From Pseudo-nitzschia pungens (lineage: Eukaryota > Bacillariophyta > Bacillariophyceae > Bacillariales > Bacillariaceae): a stretch of DNA of 64,000 nt. The number at the start of each line of letters is the position of its first letter. The first letter of the stretch is position 1. Positions 1 to 11,896 of the stretch are shown here, one piece after another. The notes below the pieces were generated by a model. The model saw only the letters and a program-made list of their open reading frames with translations, made no database searches and was not told the origin of the DNA. The translations under genes and the position numbers were made by a program. The stretch covers positions 930,001 through 994,000 of the forward strand of contig CM074761.1 in assembly GCA_037355855.1 (NCBI GenBank), in the 5' to 3' direction.

Positions 1-1410
1 GAGAGACGACGAGCTTTTCCGTCTTCCGTTGCGATCGTTTGTCGGATGCTCTCGACATGTCGGTTTGCAATCGATACACGGTGGTCCGTTGACTCTGGCA
101 GGAAGTCTGAAATCCCACTAGTTGTTTGGATTGAGGTCACTGCGAATTATCTGGGTTGTGTCCAAAGATGGGCTCTTGCATGCGATATGATCGTTATAGC
201 GAGAACTGTGGCGGTACGGAATATTAGACCCGGGAGGCGTGCATTCTGTGAATGCGAGGGCAAGGAAAAGAACATGTGACGAGGTGGGGGGTTCCTTCTC
301 TGATGCTGTCATTTTGCGCTTCAGTAATTGCAAGCCACTATTGGTCGCTCCATTCCTTCAGTGGATGATACTGCATTTCTAACCAGGGCAGAAACAAGCA
401 ATGGGGAGGAGATTGTCACTACACTTGCTCACCGATCAGTTTTTAAGTTGCGAGCACAACTCGGGCGCAATTAGGACTCTACCATCGAATCTTCACACGA
501 AGATTCAATCAGGACTGTAGCGGAGAATAGGTGAACCGCGACATTTCACTCTTGCCAATGCTTCAAAACGCGAGATTCGAAAATCCCGTGAGGCCCTATT
601 GGTATTGACGTGCTCTGACGCCGAGAATTACCAGATATCCAACTTGGTGCGCCAAAGTGATACAAGAATTGATGACCATGACATCTGATAGGCGAAGAAG
701 TCGACGCGAACAATAGGTTTTAGGCGAAAGCAAATCATCGCTGTTTCCGTTTTCCCCAGCACCGCATTCGAAATGACACAATGGAATCAGAGCGAGCACC
801 ATGAACTTCGGTACCATGTTCTCCCAATCGCCCCATTTTCAATCACACAAATGGTTCAGAGAGAGATATATTGAGCTCTAGGTTGTCCTTGGTGTCCCAT
901 ATGTCACCGCTATTTGGAGAACGTAAGTCAAAATTGCAGACTAAGCGCAGTCGAACGAAAGCATGTTTGATTGACCGTATATTTAATTAGCGTGTGGCCC
1001 TGATCTACGTTTACTATTCGAAGAAGTTTATCCTCTATGTGTGATTAAGTGCATAGTGTGGTGTAATGGAGATGGAAGGGATGCATCTTGTTGTGGCAAG
1101 CAGTACTCCGGTTCTCTGTGTGGTTTCAAAAAACTCACTCACGTTTTGTTGTTAGTTCTTTCCGTATAGTAAAGTACCTACCTGTGCTCCATCCCTCAAA
1201 ATGATAATCTGGTGAGTAATAGTACAGCATTCCGTTCTCGATTGCGAGACAGATTGTTCTGGTATCCGATCGCTTCTTCGTCCTGAGAAACAGTTTCATC
1301 CTTCTTGCACAGGCAACATAGCCAATAGGTCACTCAGCGTGGGACAATTACGTCTCCATGAAGTTGAAATCGGAAAGGCGAGTTTGGACTTATGACTGTC
1401 TTCGAGTCGT
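1..1410. other. Left-edge stretch with no supported gene
   Basis: Only short ORFs with no recognisable domain are present. One minus-strand ORF (596-817) begins with a hydrophobic, signal-like segment but has no continuation that I can identify. No tRNA-like cloverleaf or clear repeat was seen. A distal exon of a gene lying to the left cannot be excluded. Confidence 0.4.
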
Positions 1411-2532
1411 TCATTTGGCTAGTCCGTCGTACAAGCTGACGTCGGCAAGTTCAGCTAAGTTGTCCATGTACCGACGCAAACCATCAGGCCACTCAACGTC
1501 GGCGATAATGGTAATCGATCTCAAACGCGCCCACAAATCAATGTCATCGAGAGACAAACCACCCTCTGTGCAATATGTATCGCAGTAGACAATGTCATCA
1601 AGTGCTACGAGCTTCGCGTTGAGTTCCTCGATCATACAAGTGGGATCGTTGGCCATAGCATCGGCATAAATAGAAAGTTTTTGTGAGAAGTCTTCCATTT
1701 CATTCCATTCTGCTTTGTCAAAAGGGGGCAAGGGGTGGTTGGCAATGAATGCGTGTCTGGAATCGATTTGTTGGAATTCGGGGAGCAAACCAGTTGCTAC
1801 GTATCGTGGTCGTTGCAGTGTTCGCAACAAAAATTTGACGCTGTTTTGCCATTCCTTGAGGTCGGTTCGCCCCGAAGCAGGACGCAGAACATTTGTAGGA
1901 CCGAAGCGTTCGTCGTTTTCGATAAACTCAATGATATCCATCGATTCCTTCATGATCAAGTCTTCTTGATCCGAATTTTCAGATGGAAACCTCTGCACAA
2001 AATCGCAAAACATGAAAGAAGAGCCATTGGGTCGAACGATGTGAAGTTAGAGCTACTTGAGAATCCTTCCACTGTTGTTGGCTTGACTACCATTAACGTA
2101 GAGTTCTAAACCGCTATGTCACATTGTGCGACAAACAAGAGTACTTACCATGATTGGTGCGATTTTCTTTCCGACCATTGAGGTTGGGGTGTAAATGTCA
2201 TCATTTGCCAAGAATACGAGGTTGTGTTTAACATTTTTGAATCCGAGAGCGAGTCTCACCCGAACACAAAACGGGCAGTGATCATAGATGTACAGGGTGG
2301 GAATGAGCGATGGATCGTCGTGAATAAGGCGCGGAGGTTTGGCAAACTTTTGGACCGTTTGACTCGATTGTTTGCTGGAATCCTCAGCAGTTTGCTCGGC
2401 AACTACCTCGCTCGAGAGGCGGAGTGCAGACGTCCACTTTCGTGTAGTCGACAGGGCTTCCACATTGCTTGATATGAATGCTAGAAACAATAATACGCCA
2501 GTCAATCGAAAGGATGGACTTTGTCGATTCAT
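1411..2532 (-). CDS. Glutaredoxin-2-like protein (GST fold) with N-terminal signal sequence
   Basis: Two exons are inferred, 2532-2149 and 1992-1411. They are separated by a 156-bp intron with a GTAAGT donor and a GTGCAG acceptor in phase 0, giving about 321 aa. Residues 1-27 form a hydrophobic signal peptide ending near VEA-LS. The thioredoxin-like half carries the redox motif CPFC in the context YDHCPFCVRVR, followed by VGKKIAPIM, which matches the cis-proline region VPI of Grx2. After the splice, KESMDIIEF matches the Grx2 ESMDIV segment, and an all-helical C-terminal domain follows. The GrxB family reduces mixed disulfides with glutathione and is best known in bacteria. Here the signal peptide suggests a secretory-route or plastid location, which is inference. 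The internal ORF start at 2013 lies inside the intron and is not used. Confidence 0.82.
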
Positions 2533-4301
2533 AGCGATGTGTATTGTGGGGTGATGCTGAATTGCTTTGGCGGAGGTGACAACAGAGCGACGGTTACTGT
2601 TCGCCTTCTACGGAGCTCGAACTCACTCACAATGAGAAATCGAGCTGAGTTGAGTGGAATCGGGAAGGAGGAAAAAAGTGGACGAATGTGAACTCCAAAT
2701 GCCAAAAAACACGGGTATGTAACGCTTTTTGCACGCTTTGAGGGTCTGAAGATTTTTGGTCGATGCTTTCTCGTCTCACCGAGGGACACAATTCTTATTA
2801 CGTGCGTAAAGGCAACTCTATAAGGAAAGTCGCAATAGCACAAATTTTTGAAACACAGAGAACTCGTGATTGGGTTCGTCAGCAAGGAATATTTTTCGAT
2901 ATGAGCCAACCAGAACTCGTGAAAATCATTGGCCAAGCTGTTCGAATTCTTATCCACCAACCAGGACGGAAAACGTGTTTCAAATTCTCTGACACTTCTC
3001 GAAGAAGAAAATCTCTAACTCTATTTGAGAAGAGAAAATTCAAGTCAGATCGCTGCACTGGATCTGTTGGCATCATTCCCTAATTACCGCCACCGTACAC
3101 AACAACATCTGGTCGGTCATACCGGAACGGCACGTTCGTAGATCCCTGAGAACAAGAGCTCACGTAAGTCTTACGTATGACTTACCGATAACATCACCGT
3201 AAGCAAAGATATGATTAAAACCAAATCCGTTCTCAACAACGAAACCTACCGTACATACTCATACCGTAACTTACCGCACGATAGGATCAGGGGTCAAAGA
3301 TCTTAATCGTAATCTGTGAACTTGCGTAAGCTTACTTCTTGGCTATGCTGACCGCTACGTACTTGTACTTATGGGAGATAGGTATGAGGTATGAGACACA
3401 AGGCATAGGCACAAGAATCACTACCGTATGACATCGGTCGCATCAAAATCCGAATCTTCATCGAAAGGAATCATCTAGTTAGTAATACCGGTTCACGAAG
3501 TCGATATGGAACGAAGAGAATATTACATCAATTTGTGAACATGAAAGGATCGTATGACAATGAAAGTTTCAGGTCGAAGATGATAGAAAAAGTAGGAAGT
3601 TAAGTACAGGGCTTGAAGTTGACATATTGCTTGGTATCCTAGTACACCAAAGGAGAACATCGCGCCATGTGCAGAACGAGGTGTTCGTGTCATGCGAATA
3701 TTAAAAACAAAGATCAACGACAATGATAGGAATGTCGCTAGTGCACTTGATTATTCCAAGAAAAAAGAATCTAGAAATTGAATATTTGTTCTGTATATTA
3801 CGTTATCTACGGTTTCATGGAAACAACGTACCGCACCACGACACGACATTCAAAAGATGTTGATAAAAAGCAGCAGTAGCAGCAGTTGGAATGGGATTTG
3901 TGCCTTTTGAAAGAATGTGATCCAATATACGAAAACATCACTTGGGGTAATAAAGAAACAGGTTGACCGCATCCATGCTTTCAACCTCGTTGGATTCGTG
4001 GTGCAGATATTATTTCTCGATATCACTTTGCCGTTCAACGGCAACTTCGAGCAGACGAACAAATAGCTGTTGGGTTGATCCCAAAATCCGTAAGGGTTTC
4101 CTCTGTGATAGGTATGCTTGCTATGACTCGCAAACAACACGACAAAGAAATGACTTGAAATTCGAGCCGTATCGAAACTCAGGTAAAGAATAGCAGTGAT
4201 GAAAGAACGATGTCGTAGCCGAGTTTTTCAGTTTTGAAACTATCACACACAGCAGTATAGATATTTTACATAGCTAGATAGGGGATGGGATGGGACCTGA
4301 T
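2533..4301. other. Intergenic region, 1.8 kb, motif-bearing
   Basis: No gene is supported. Several short ORFs on both strands lack codon structure or recognisable domains. From about 3140 to 3440 the DNA carries repeated TACCGTA, CTTACGT and ACCGTAAG words of the dispersed intergenic motif family. Confidence 0.5.
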
Positions 4302-6760
4302 TTAAAAATCGTCCCATCCATCGCTTATTTCGCTTGAGTCCATAGTGAGTTTTTTCGCTGGGGGCGGTTTTCGGGTATTTGGAAGGGCAAGTTTTCCTTT
4401 GCTAGCACCCACACGAGGTCTGGTCGCACTCGAAACAGTTTTCATTCCGAGTGAAGCAAAGGGATCGTTGTCCATGCCACCGCCGAAGCCACCCATAGAT
4501 GACGAATTGCTCGTCGCTGCTGTAGCGGGCTTGTACGATTGAGACTTCGCACTGGTTCCAATGTTCGAAAAGGCCATAGCATTGTCGTCGACGTCGTCGT
4601 CATCGCCCCATCCATCATCATCCTCGTCACCCCACCCATCATCTACTACCGGTGCCGATTTCGGAGTATTGATCGAAGCAGCAGCAAACTGTTGCACAGG
4701 TGGTTGTGGAGTAGGTTGTGATGTCTTTGTAGGTGCTTGTGCTGGTACTGGTGCTGTTGGTTCCGGCGCCGGCGTTCCAGTACTCGAAGTGCTCATCCAC
4801 GAGGAAAGCCCTGACAGGTATCCACTGCTAGAGCTAGCAGATCTACTTGTAGCAGCGATGGGTGTTGGAGCTGCAGGGGCGGCCCCTGCTGTCACTGTTT
4901 GTTGTTGGCTCTGCGACGACGTTCCCGGTGCACCAATCATCGGAGGATCCCCTAGCTCTGTCATCCGGTTTGATTCTTGCTGTATATCTTCCAGCAAGTC
5001 CCGAACGACTAGAAAAGCTTCACGTCTGACATCCATCATGGGATCCAAAAGCAGAGGCATTATGCTCGGCATAACTTTCGTCGCCAAATCCTGCTTGGTG
5101 AAGAGCATTTTTGACGTCATGACTGACTTGAGAGCTGACAAACGACAAGCCGAGAAAGGAATCCTTCATCGCCCTTGCAAAGGCAGGGAGCAACATTTTT
5201 TCTCTCGACACATCGGATAGGTAAGGTGCAATCTTGGAGATGAAAATGACAGCCTTCGTACGGAGAGAACTTTCGGCATCGGCCTGCAAACGAACAAGGT
5301 ATCTCGAAAGTTTTTCGACATTTGGTGGAGTCAGTGATGACACCAGAGACTGTGTTGCTTTCAGGGTCAATTCCCGCAAGACCGGGCTCGAATCGTTGAA
5401 TCCGCTGCACAGAGGTTCGAAGACGGACGAGTTCAAAGCGTTCTTATCGAGAGTTTTCGTCAAAAATCCAACGCTGTTCAAAAGCACGCTTCGAACGCCC
5501 CGGTCTGGAACAATGAAAAGCTTTGCGACAAGGGGCGCGAGTTCCTTCCCTACTTTTTCGGGATCTTGATAGTGTTCCTCGATGTAAAAGAGGGGACCAA
5601 GCATGGCCAAAATTTCTCTTCGATACATATCCTGTGACAGCATGGTTTCGTTGCCGCATATCGTTAGAATAGTAGTTATGATGAGTGGGAGAATTTTGTA
5701 CTTGGCAACATCCACTGGAATCACGCCAGTTTGTTGAAGTCGGTTTCCCAGGTTTTGCCAGAGGTTGATTTTTTGTTCTACAGGCTGGATCGAGATTTCT
5801 TGAAGGGAACGCTGTAGTTGCCGGTATTGAGTATCGAATACGGGGCATTTCAACAAGGGTTGTAGGACGAGGTCGCATCTTAATGTTTGTGGTTGTCAAT
5901 CTCTGGAGGGCTTTCTGCAAGGTTTGTGGCACATTGTTAACGTTCGTCGATGAATTTCGGTACCAATAATCACCAATCAACACGCCAAGCGAAAACGAGT
6001 CCATCGCGTGAACCCCACCCTGGTTGCTAACGGTTTCCCATCTCTGTTCTCTGCGCTCCGGACTTCGGTAGGTGTCCGGACAACACACGTTCTCCCAATC
6101 CAAGAAGTGTCCGTCGGGTCCACCGGCCGAAGTGCTGGTGTTTGGTCCGACCGGTGTTACGAGAGAGAAATTCCATAGCTTCACGTCTCCCGCTGGAGTT
6201 ACGTACAAACTTTGTGGGGATAAACACCCGTGTGCGAGTTTTGCGGAAGTGTGCAAAAAGGCGAGGCCTTCGACGACGCATTCCAGTCCCCAGGCGAGTT
6301 GTTCCGGAGTGGGTGGACCCGAGGCAGCTGCGCCCAGCAACCATTCCGACAAAGGGATACAAGGTTCCGTTACTACAATCAAATCACCGGTTCCGGAAGA
6401 AGCAGATTGTTGCGATTGCTGTTGTTGATTGGAAGCAGTTCCCGAGGGTCCATTAATTGATGCAGCAGAAGGATTGTCGGTGTCGAGAGTGGCGTAGACC
6501 TGGAGGATGTGGGGGTGTCTCAGTTTTCGGCAATACTCGTAGTGATGAAGAGCTGGTTCCAGTTGTGTTTTGTTCGGTTGGCGTCGGTCCACTGGCGTCT
6601 TCGCCATTTCAGGTTTCTTCCCCACAAATACCGAAACTTCCCGCCCGAGATCGGAGCTATCCGTCGATTTCCCTTTGTGCAAAGCCCATCCATTGTGGTC
6701 GTGGGGTGCACCGACCTGTTGGTCTACTGAGAACGGCAACGAGGAGGAGGAATTTCCCAT
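4302..6760 (-). CDS. SCY1-like (SCYL1) pseudokinase, reading frame broken by two +1 frameshifts
   Basis: Three overlapping frames join into one SCYL1-type protein of about 818 aa, close to the usual family length of about 800. The N-terminus MGNSSSS fits an N-myristoylation signal. The kinase-like domain (to about residue 298) reads HGCLSP where HRD is expected and LWNFSL where DFG is expected, so it is a pseudokinase. HEAT-like helices follow (to about 640). A low-complexity tail repeats acidic DDGWGDE units and ends DGWDDF. The frame changes near 5866 (after MRPRP, continuing LQPLLKCPVF) and near 5154 (after KDSF, continuing SACRLSALKS). Each needs one base skipped, and no GT-AG intron fits at either site. 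SCYL1 proteins act in COPI/Golgi retrograde traffic. Assembly indels, a recent pseudogene, or frameshifting are the possible explanations. Confidence 0.83.
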
Positions 6761-7801
6761 TGTCGTTAGAGGTTGTAATTTCGTTCAAACAGCCAAATTT
6801 CTTCACTCGGGCCACAAATAATTGAATTGAAGGGACAAGTGTTGCGAAGTAGTGACTCTGTTGAGCAGCACTTCGAAATTTTACGAGTCTTAGTCTGTTT
6901 GATCAGTTGTCAGATGTTTCTGGATAAGTGTATCCTGCGTCGGTCACTGTTTGACGGTCACATTCTGTTCTTGCTTTCGAGTCCTTGATTCATTCTCATC
7001 AGGAACCAGAATGAAACAAAAACAGCCTTGGTCTTTCGGTCATTCAAAAATACGACAATTGCGCGCGAGCATAGCGGATTTTGTTAGTGCTTGCGATGCT
7101 TGTGCTAGTATTCATACGTACAACGTACGAGTACGGACAACATTTATTTTTTTTTAAATTATTACTACTACCGTATTATTTGGTGGACGTTGTAAGGTTT
7201 ACCGTAAGATTAAACCTTACCGTAAGATCTTACAGCAGCCCACATCACAATAATTTTCGAAGTAAGGTGTTACCTGATAACCTTACGAAGTAACCTTAAC
7301 CTTACTGTACTTTGTACTACGAAGTACGTACCTACTATCACCTCGATAAAGGATAAGGTTATAAATAGTTTTATACATTGTATTCCTACATATGTACTAT
7401 ACTTACGATAGTCACAATAGTTCCTACGAGTACGTACTTCAAAAACGGTGTGAGTAAGTTAATTACCGTACGGTACGAGGCACCACGAGACTCAAAAATC
7501 AAAACCGTAAAATCTTACTCGTACTTCAAATTACGATGTCACTTCACTGAATTTGGGATTTTTTTCAACTTTTTGAACTTCGAACATGCGGAATCTTCTT
7601 CAAATTTTGCTGCCAACTGCCGATGATACACATCATGGTGACTGGGGTTCAAGCTGTTTCAAAGATAATGTGCACGACGCGTTCCTACACTCTCAACGTA
7701 TCGTAGAAAAAGCATTGTGTCACACCACATGCAATAGAAACCAAGTAACCATAAGACAATACAAAAAGTTTTAGATTTTGGTGCTGCGAACAGAACACAC
7801 A
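6761..7801. repeat. Divergent intergenic region with a TACCGTAAG motif cluster
   Basis: This region separates the divergent SCYL1-like and 7802 genes. Between about 7190 and 7520 there is a dense cluster of TTACCGTAAG, AACCTTAC and TACGAAGTAC words in both orientations. ORFs here are short and of low complexity. Confidence 0.55.
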
Positions 7802-8587
7802 ATGATGCACAGACTTACCTCGACAACCATTCTGCTTGGGCTCTGCGCTATCTTCTGTGACTCGTGCCATGCCTTCGTCACGCAGAAACCAAAAATGACC
7901 CCAGTTCACCATCGTCGTGGATCTCCTGAGGATAGTACCCAACTCCGCGCGATTCCACCAGAAATCGCAGACGAGGTCGCATCGGCTCGTGGTCAGTTCT
8001 ACCTCTGGTTCTTTGGTGCCTCGGGTGGACTCGGGATCGCGCTTGGCGCCTTTCCGCAAATGTACGGACGGTTTCAGGGCATGCGAGCCTTGAAAGGGAC
8101 CGGACCGTCCCTGGGAGGCGATACGGTCGGGCTGAATCCCCTCTGTGGATATCCCGAGGATTTGTCGGTAAAGGATCTGGAAAAGATCGTCAACAACAAA
8201 CTGAACATCGAGCAAATCGTCGAGAAATTTCCGATCGAAAACAATTTTCTCTCCAAGAGCGGTTACGTTACGTTTGCGGCCTATGAGAAGGCAAACCAGG
8301 GGTGCAATCCCTTGGCGGTTCGTGCCGTCTTTGACACGTTTGCTCAATCCGCCGACGCGTGCGACCCATTTAGGGCGCAAGACAAGATCGATTCCTACAA
8401 GGAAGACATTTACAGAATAAATGGAGGCTTGCTCAACTCCAAGGCGACGGGGTATGCTGCCATTGGAACATTGCTATTTCTATTCGGGTTGGCGGATGTC
8501 ATTGTATTGGGGCACGCTAAGGACGGATGGTTTCCAGGCTGGACGTGGGCCGATGGCATTTTCAACATTCCGCAATACTGGGTTTAA
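7802..8587 (+). CDS. Plastid-type two-TM membrane protein of unknown function
   Basis: The frame is open from a TTG at 7778, but the first ATG is at 7802 (tandem ATG ATG), giving 261 aa. Residues 1-23 are a hydrophobic signal peptide ending CHAF-VTQ. This resembles the diatom plastid cleavage motif with Phe at +1 (ASAF type), so plastid import is inferred. The mature part has one membrane segment near residues 63-85 (a Gly-rich stretch beginning FYLWFFGASGG) and a second near 215-238 (beginning YAAIGTLLF). A soluble, charged region lies between them. The C-terminus is rich in Trp and aromatic residues. No catalytic motif is visible and I do not recognise a family. A thylakoid or envelope protein conserved among algae would fit. 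Confidence 0.75.
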   Translation: MMHRLTSTTILLGLCAIFCDSCHAFVTQKPKMTPVHHRRGSPEDSTQLRAIPPEIADEVASARGQFYLWFFGASGGLGIALGAFPQMYGRFQGMRALKGTGPSLGGDTVGLNPLCGYPEDLSVKDLEKIVNNKLNIEQIVEKFPIENNFLSKSGYVTFAAYEKANQGCNPLAVRAVFDTFAQSADACDPFRAQDKIDSYKEDIYRINGGLLNSKATGYAAIGTLLFLFGLADVIVLGHAKDGWFPGWTWADGIFNIPQYWV

Positions 8588-8774
8588 TCTTGCAGTAAAT
8601 ATTTATTCGTACGTATGTAGGACTTTTTGAAAGTTGTTTCCGGCGTGTCGCTGTGAAACGATTCTCGGGAAGTACTCAACAGAATTCTAATGCCTAATAT
8701 CAAATTGCAAGTTTGCGAAGTCGAAAAACTGATCTAAACTATACAATGAGGTTTTTCATTATGCTACTACTCGT

Positions 8775-11700
8775 TTATTGTTGGGCTTTTGCCACGACAC
8801 TCTCTACCAGACTGACGTCAGGAACAGTGAATTGGGCGCTATCCTTTTTGCCTCCTCCCTTTCCGTTCGTTCCTTCCGTTACAGCAACGCACCAGGCCTT
8901 GCAGTCAATGTCGAGTCCCTTGGGTGCCATGGCCATGACGAGGAAACGATCGGCATCGGTGTCAGCAGAAATGATCATGATAGCCTTGTCTTTGATTTTC
9001 TTTGTGAAAGCGGTTGCAACATTCTTCCCAAGTTTCGCGTCCACTCCAAAGTCGAATCGGAATACAACCTTGTTTCCTTCCGTTGCCTCGCCGGCTTCGA
9101 TGGCCTTCGTCTTGATTTCGTCTGTCATACCGGCAATTCGCTTCTTCTTCCAGGTCATGACCTTCTTCAACAATCCGGCAATGGTTCCTCGGAAGGCACT
9201 CTTCTTGACCGCCGAGATCACCAATGAGTCGCATTCAAGAGTAAGCGACTTGACCAATGCCTCCAACTCAGTTCCTCCCTCCAATTTCGAGGCGGCGTCC
9301 AACTTGCTTTCGAATTCGTCGGCAGCGGCGATGGCCTTCTTTGCGTCGTCGCATGTGACGAAAACAATACGACGGATTCCCTTAGCGATACCTTCCTCGT
9401 TCAACAGACAGAAGGCTTCGGCCTCCTTGGTATTTTGAAGGTGCGTTCCTCCGCAAAACTCAACACTGTATTGATTCCAAGTTGGATCCTGGGGATTGGC
9501 CAAAATTTCGGGAATCGGGCTGGGGGTCACAGCTACAACTCGTACAGGGTCGGGGTACTTCTCTCCGAACACGGCACGGAGAGCACCAATCTTCTCGGCA
9601 TCGGCCAAGGGAGCAACATAGGCATCCACGGGAACTTCCTTCTCGATTCGTTCACGGCAGATCGACTCGACATCAGCAAGTTGCTGCGGGGTCAATTGGC
9701 TGTTCCAAGAAAAGTCAAATCGGGATTTGAATTCGTCGACCAAGGATCCCTTTTGGTCGACATTGACACCGCTGGGGGCCTTTCCTTCAGCGGTCGGTCG
9801 GGTAACCAAAACTTCTCGGAGCGCGTAGTTGAGGACGTGCGTCATGGTGTGGTTCGATGCAATGGGTCGACGACGTACGTAATCGACAGAGCACGAAACA
9901 GAATCACCAACAGAGACGGTACCCTCGACAACTTCTCCGAGGTGCAAAACAAAGGATCCGTACAATTGAACGTTGGTTACGCTAATAGTAGCGTCACCGG
10001 CTTTGATTTCACCGATATCGTAGATTTGTCCACCCTGTTCGGCGTAGAAGCTAGTTTTGTCCAAGATGACACCGACGGTCGACGATTCCTTGGTGACGGA
10101 GTCCACGAATCCAATCATGTCTTCGGTTTCTCCTCGACCAATGAACAAGGCTTTGACAACCGATCCTTCCAAGACGGCATCCGTGACGTACTTGGCGGAA
10201 TCATCGGTTGCGGGCACATTGAGGGTGTTCACAAGGTGAGAAGTTTGCTCGGCAACCATCCGCATGTCTTTGCCAGACCCACCAGCCATTTTGGCCAAGT
10301 GAGCCGCCTGACTGATCTCTTGCTCTTCCTTCATCTTTTGTTCGAAACCTTCCATGTCGACGGCCATGCCGAGTTCTTCGGCCATGAGCTCGGTCAAATC
10401 AACAGGGAATCCCATGGTTGTGTAAAGATAGTGGGCATCACTGCCGCTGAATACGGCCTTGTCTCCGTCTTTCTCCTTAGCGGCTGCAGCGAGGTCATTG
10501 AATTTCTGCAATCCCTTGTCGAGGGTACGAGAGAAGGATTCCTCTTCGTCTTTGACGATCGAAATAATGTAATCTTGCTTCTCTCTGATTTCGGGGAATG
10601 TATCTCCCATGATCTCCACGAGCTTCGGAACCAACTTGCTGAAGAATCCGAGCTCGGCTCCGAGGTTCTGTCGCCCGTATCGAACGGCACGTCGCAAGAC
10701 TCGTCTCAGGACGTAACCACGACCCTCGTTCGAAGGAACGGCTCCATCGGCAATGGCGAAACTCAATGTTCGCACGTGATCGGCAATGACACGGTAGGCC
10801 ATATCGACAAACCCCTCGTCTTCCTCCGCGCCAACCTTTCCTCCGTAAGGGCGTGGTGCGCCCGTGATGGCACGGATTTCTTCGAAGAGTGGCATGAAGA
10901 TATCCGTGTCGTAGTTAGAGTCGACACCCTGCAAGATCGAGGTCAATCGTTCGAAACCCATACCGGTATCGACGTGTTGGGCAGGCAATGGACGCAAGCT
11001 TCCGTCGGCCTCGCGATTGAATTGAATAAAGACATTGTTCCAGATTTCGATCACGTCCGGCAAATCGGCGTTGACCAACTTGGCGGCGTCTCGTCCACCG
11101 ATTCGATCGTAGTGAATTTCCTGTTTCGCACGAAAAGACGTTGAGAATCACATTTAGTATCCGACAACAGAGAAGAATACGGTAGGAAAATGTGAGTGGA
11201 AAAGGTCGATATGTGCAGTCGCAAGATACAAAACGGACCAATCGTGTTCGGGAGTGTTTTTTGTGTAGACGACCCGATTGACATCCAGTAATGCATTCGG
11301 ACTTAAAAAAAAAACGAACGTACCGTGCACGGTCCGCAAGGTCCAGTGGCCCCCATCTCCCAGAAGTTATCCTTGGCATCAAACGGCAGCACTCGATCGG
11401 CGGGCAAATACTTCAACCAGATGTCTCGTGCTTCGTTATCGGCTGGGGTCGATTCGTCTCCGGCAAAATACGTAGCATACAAGCGAGACGTGTCGAGCTT
11501 GTATTCATCTACGAGACACGACCAGGCCATGGCGATCGCTTCCTCCTTGAAGTAATCTCCGAAAGACCAGTTTCCAAGCATCTCGAAAAAGGTGTGATGG
11601 TAAACATCTTTTCCGACGTCGTCCAAATCATTGTGTTTTCCCCCGGCTCTGATGCACTTCTGAGAATTGACCGCACGTGTGAGCTTCGCCATGGGCAAGG

Positions 11701-11896
11701 AAGGATCGCAAGTTCCCAAAAAGAGCGGCTTGTATTGGTTCATACCGGCGTTGGTAAACAACAGAGTTGGATCGTCGACTGGTACGCAGGGGCTCGACTT
11801 CCAAAACGTGTGACCATGCTTTTCAGCGAAGAAATCGATAAAGGTCGATCGGACCTTTGCCATGGGCCATTCCAGTTCCTTCTTTTCCTCACTCAT
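8775..11896 (-). CDS. AlaRS: Alanyl-tRNA synthetase, class II
   Basis: Two exons are inferred, 11896-11324 and 11120-8775. The 203-bp intron is in phase 0 (GTACGT donor, AAACAG acceptor), and the protein is about 972 aa, the normal length for a eukaryotic AlaRS. The splice falls inside the family motif GPCGPC-x-EIHYD, which confirms it. The class II catalytic core is N-terminal and begins just after [11 protein letters not shown]. The editing domain shows the zinc-binding HTMTH and CGGTH motifs. A Gly-rich C-Ala-type domain closes the protein. It charges tRNA-Ala and hydrolyses mischarged Ser and Gly. No presequence is visible, so a cytosolic enzyme is the simple reading. Dual targeting from another start cannot be tested here. 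Confidence 0.96.

Noticed and set aside
4561..5220. 219-residue plus-strand ORF, Ser-rich then Ala/Gly-rich
   Set aside because: It is antisense to the low-complexity, acidic tail of the SCYL1-like gene, and its composition follows from that.
4302..6760. Programmed ribosomal frameshifting as the firm explanation for the SCYL1-like gene
   Set aside because: No known slippery site or in-frame stop of the antizyme or Euplotes type is present at the shift points. Assembly error is at least as likely, so it is kept only as a question.
9435..11144. 569-residue plus-strand ORF opposite the AlaRS gene
   Set aside because: It is the complement of a strongly conserved coding exon, a common side effect of its codon use. 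It matches no domain and has no splice or start logic.
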